Shown here: positions 5,733 through 6,644 of the stretch, one piece after another
Numbering within the stretch: position 1 is the first letter of the stretch
Layout: each line of letters begins with the position of its first letter
Assembly: GCA_945873015.1 (NCBI GenBank)
Contig: CAMCBY010000237.1
Coordinates: 1-6,644, forward strand
Length of the DNA stretch: 6,644 nucleotides
Direction: 5' to 3'
DNA from: Klebsiella pneumoniae
Lineage (GTDB): Bacteria > Pseudomonadota > Gammaproteobacteria > Ga0077536
Program-made: the position numbers and the translations under genes
Notes under the pieces: model-generated
The model's input: the letters and a program-made list of their open reading frames with translations, nothing else
What the model was told of the DNA's origin: nothing
Databases searched by the model: none

Positions 5733-6644
5733 TCAGTTGAACAAGGCGGCGATACGTTCGCGCTGCTTCGTATCAGGCAGGGTGCCCGTGCCGGCGGCGA
5801 GATTGTCGCGCATGTTCTTGGGTTTGGAGGTCGCCGGGATCACCACCGTCACAGCCGGATGAGCAATCACAAATTTCAGAAACAACTGCGCCCAGGAAAC
5901 ACAGTCAATTTCGTCGGCCCAGGTCGGCATCGGCCGGTCTCTTACCAAGCCAAACAACCGACCATCTTCAAAAGCGCGGTTGATGATCACCGCCACGCCA
6001 CGGCTCTGACACAGGGGCAGCAGACGGCGCTCAGCGCCGCGCGACACCACCGACAAGTTGATTTGTATGAGGTCGATTACCTGCGCGGCTACGATATCTG
6101 CCAGCGTGTCGTGGGCGTGATCGAGATAATGGGTGACGCCGATATATCGCACCTGACCCGATGCTTTCAGTTCGCGCAGAAACGCCAGGTTGTTTTGCCA
6201 GTCGACCAGATTATGAATCTGCAACAGGTCGACCGTGTCGCTACGCAAATACTGCTGCGATTGTCGCCACTGGGCTTGCGCCGCCGGGCCGGCAGGCGCT
6301 GAAATTTTGGTGGCGAGGAAAGCCTGTCTGCGCCGGGCCTGCTCACCAAGGATGTCACCGCTCACGGCCTCGGCACGCCCATAACTCGGCGCGGTATCGA
6401 TAAGCGAGTTTGGCGTTTCGAGCAATAATCGCGTCACTTCAATGAGTGGCGCGCGGGCCGCAGCGTCAGCACCCACATCAAAGGTGCCCGAGGTGCCCAT
6501 ACCGATGACGGGTAGACGCTCGCCGCTGCTCGCTATCGCGCGGCTGCGCATGGCGGGTGCCGGTTGTGGCACCAGACTCTCGGCCTGTGCGCGCAAAGTC
6601 AGCATCGCCGCACCTGCGCCGACGCCAGTCATGAAGTGTCGTCT
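5733..6644 (-). CDS. Aldo/keto reductase, probably Tat-exported, 5' end cut by the window edge
   Basis: NAD(P)H-dependent oxidoreductase of the aldo/keto reductase (TIM-barrel) superfamily. Numbered from the ATG at 6632, the catalytic tetrad is complete: D79 and Y84 in LIDTAPSYGRAE, K109 in LATKIS, H140 in LLQIHNL. Later elements are RYIGVTHY (162-169), LIQINLS and the C-terminal cofactor-binding run VVIPATSKPKNMRDN. The ATG at 6632 gives 299 residues, but it has no Shine-Dalgarno, and the four upstream codons to the edge read Arg-Arg-His-Phe without a stop. RRHFM followed by a small-residue hydrophobic run and LRAQA is a Tat signal peptide with likely cleavage after A17. I therefore treat the gene as starting beyond the window. 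Its stop (5733-5735) is 4 bases before the transporter start. Substrate is unknown. A periplasmic reductase would have to carry its cofactor through Tat. Confidence 0.9.
   Translation of the reverse strand, partial: RRHFMTGVGAGAAMLTLRAQAESLVPQPAPAMRSRAIASSGERLPVIGMGTSGTFDVGADAAARAPLIEVTRLLLETPNSLIDTAPSYGRAEAVSGDILGEQARRRQAFLATKISAPAGPAAQAQWRQSQQYLRSDTVDLLQIHNLVDWQNNLAFLRELKASGQVRYIGVTHYLDHAHDTLADIVAAQVIDLIQINLSVVSRGAERRLLPLCQSRGVAVIINRAFEDGRLFGLVRDRPMPTWADEIDCVSWAQLFLKFVIAHPAVTVVIPATSKPKNMRDNLAAGTGTLPDTKQRERIAALFN

Noticed and set aside
5069..5740. 223-residue plus-strand frame opposite the transporter
   Set aside because: Gln/His/Arg-rich translation typical of the complement of a hydrophobic membrane protein; the minus-strand transporter explains it.

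Overview
This is a GC-rich (roughly 60% by eye), densely coded bacterial window. Gene style, a Tat-type signal, an OmpR-type two-component pair and the protein flavours suggest a proteobacterium, most likely a gammaproteobacterium. That placement is inference; there is no rRNA or phylogenetic marker here. I see no mobile element, CRISPR array, tRNA or rRNA.

Layout. On the plus strand, positions 120-2160 hold a two-component system: an OmpR/PhoB-family response regulator whose stop overlaps the start of its histidine kinase by 8 bases. Everything else is on the minus strand. A soluble-epoxide-hydrolase-like alpha/beta hydrolase (3239-2205) converges on the kinase with only 44 bases between stop codons. 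Next comes a gene-free stretch (3240-3612), then a strong rho-independent terminator (3645-3613) preceded by about 190 bases of 3' untranslated sequence. This belongs to a small secreted four-cysteine protein of unknown function (4219-3833), whose Shine-Dalgarno sequence lies inside a perfect 9-bp inverted repeat. The last two genes form a tight pair: an aldo/keto reductase (from the window edge to 5733) and, 4 bases after its stop, a multi-spanning membrane protein resembling NTP/NDP-exchange (ADP/ATP translocase, TLC) transporters (5728-4418).

How the genes relate. The kinase and regulator clearly work together. The reductase and transporter are probably co-transcribed, but a shared pathway cannot be shown. 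The reductase frame stays open to the window edge and begins there with Arg-Arg-His-Phe followed by a hydrophobic stretch ending Ala-Gln-Ala. It is therefore probably cut by the edge and exported by Tat. The hydrolase and the small secreted protein look like separate transcription units.

Most of the window is ordinary accessory metabolism and signalling. The items most worth a second look are the possible translational-control hairpin on the secreted protein, its regularly spaced cysteines, the long 3' region before its terminator, and the putative Tat-exported reductase linked to the transporter. I did not find a convincing new multi-gene system.
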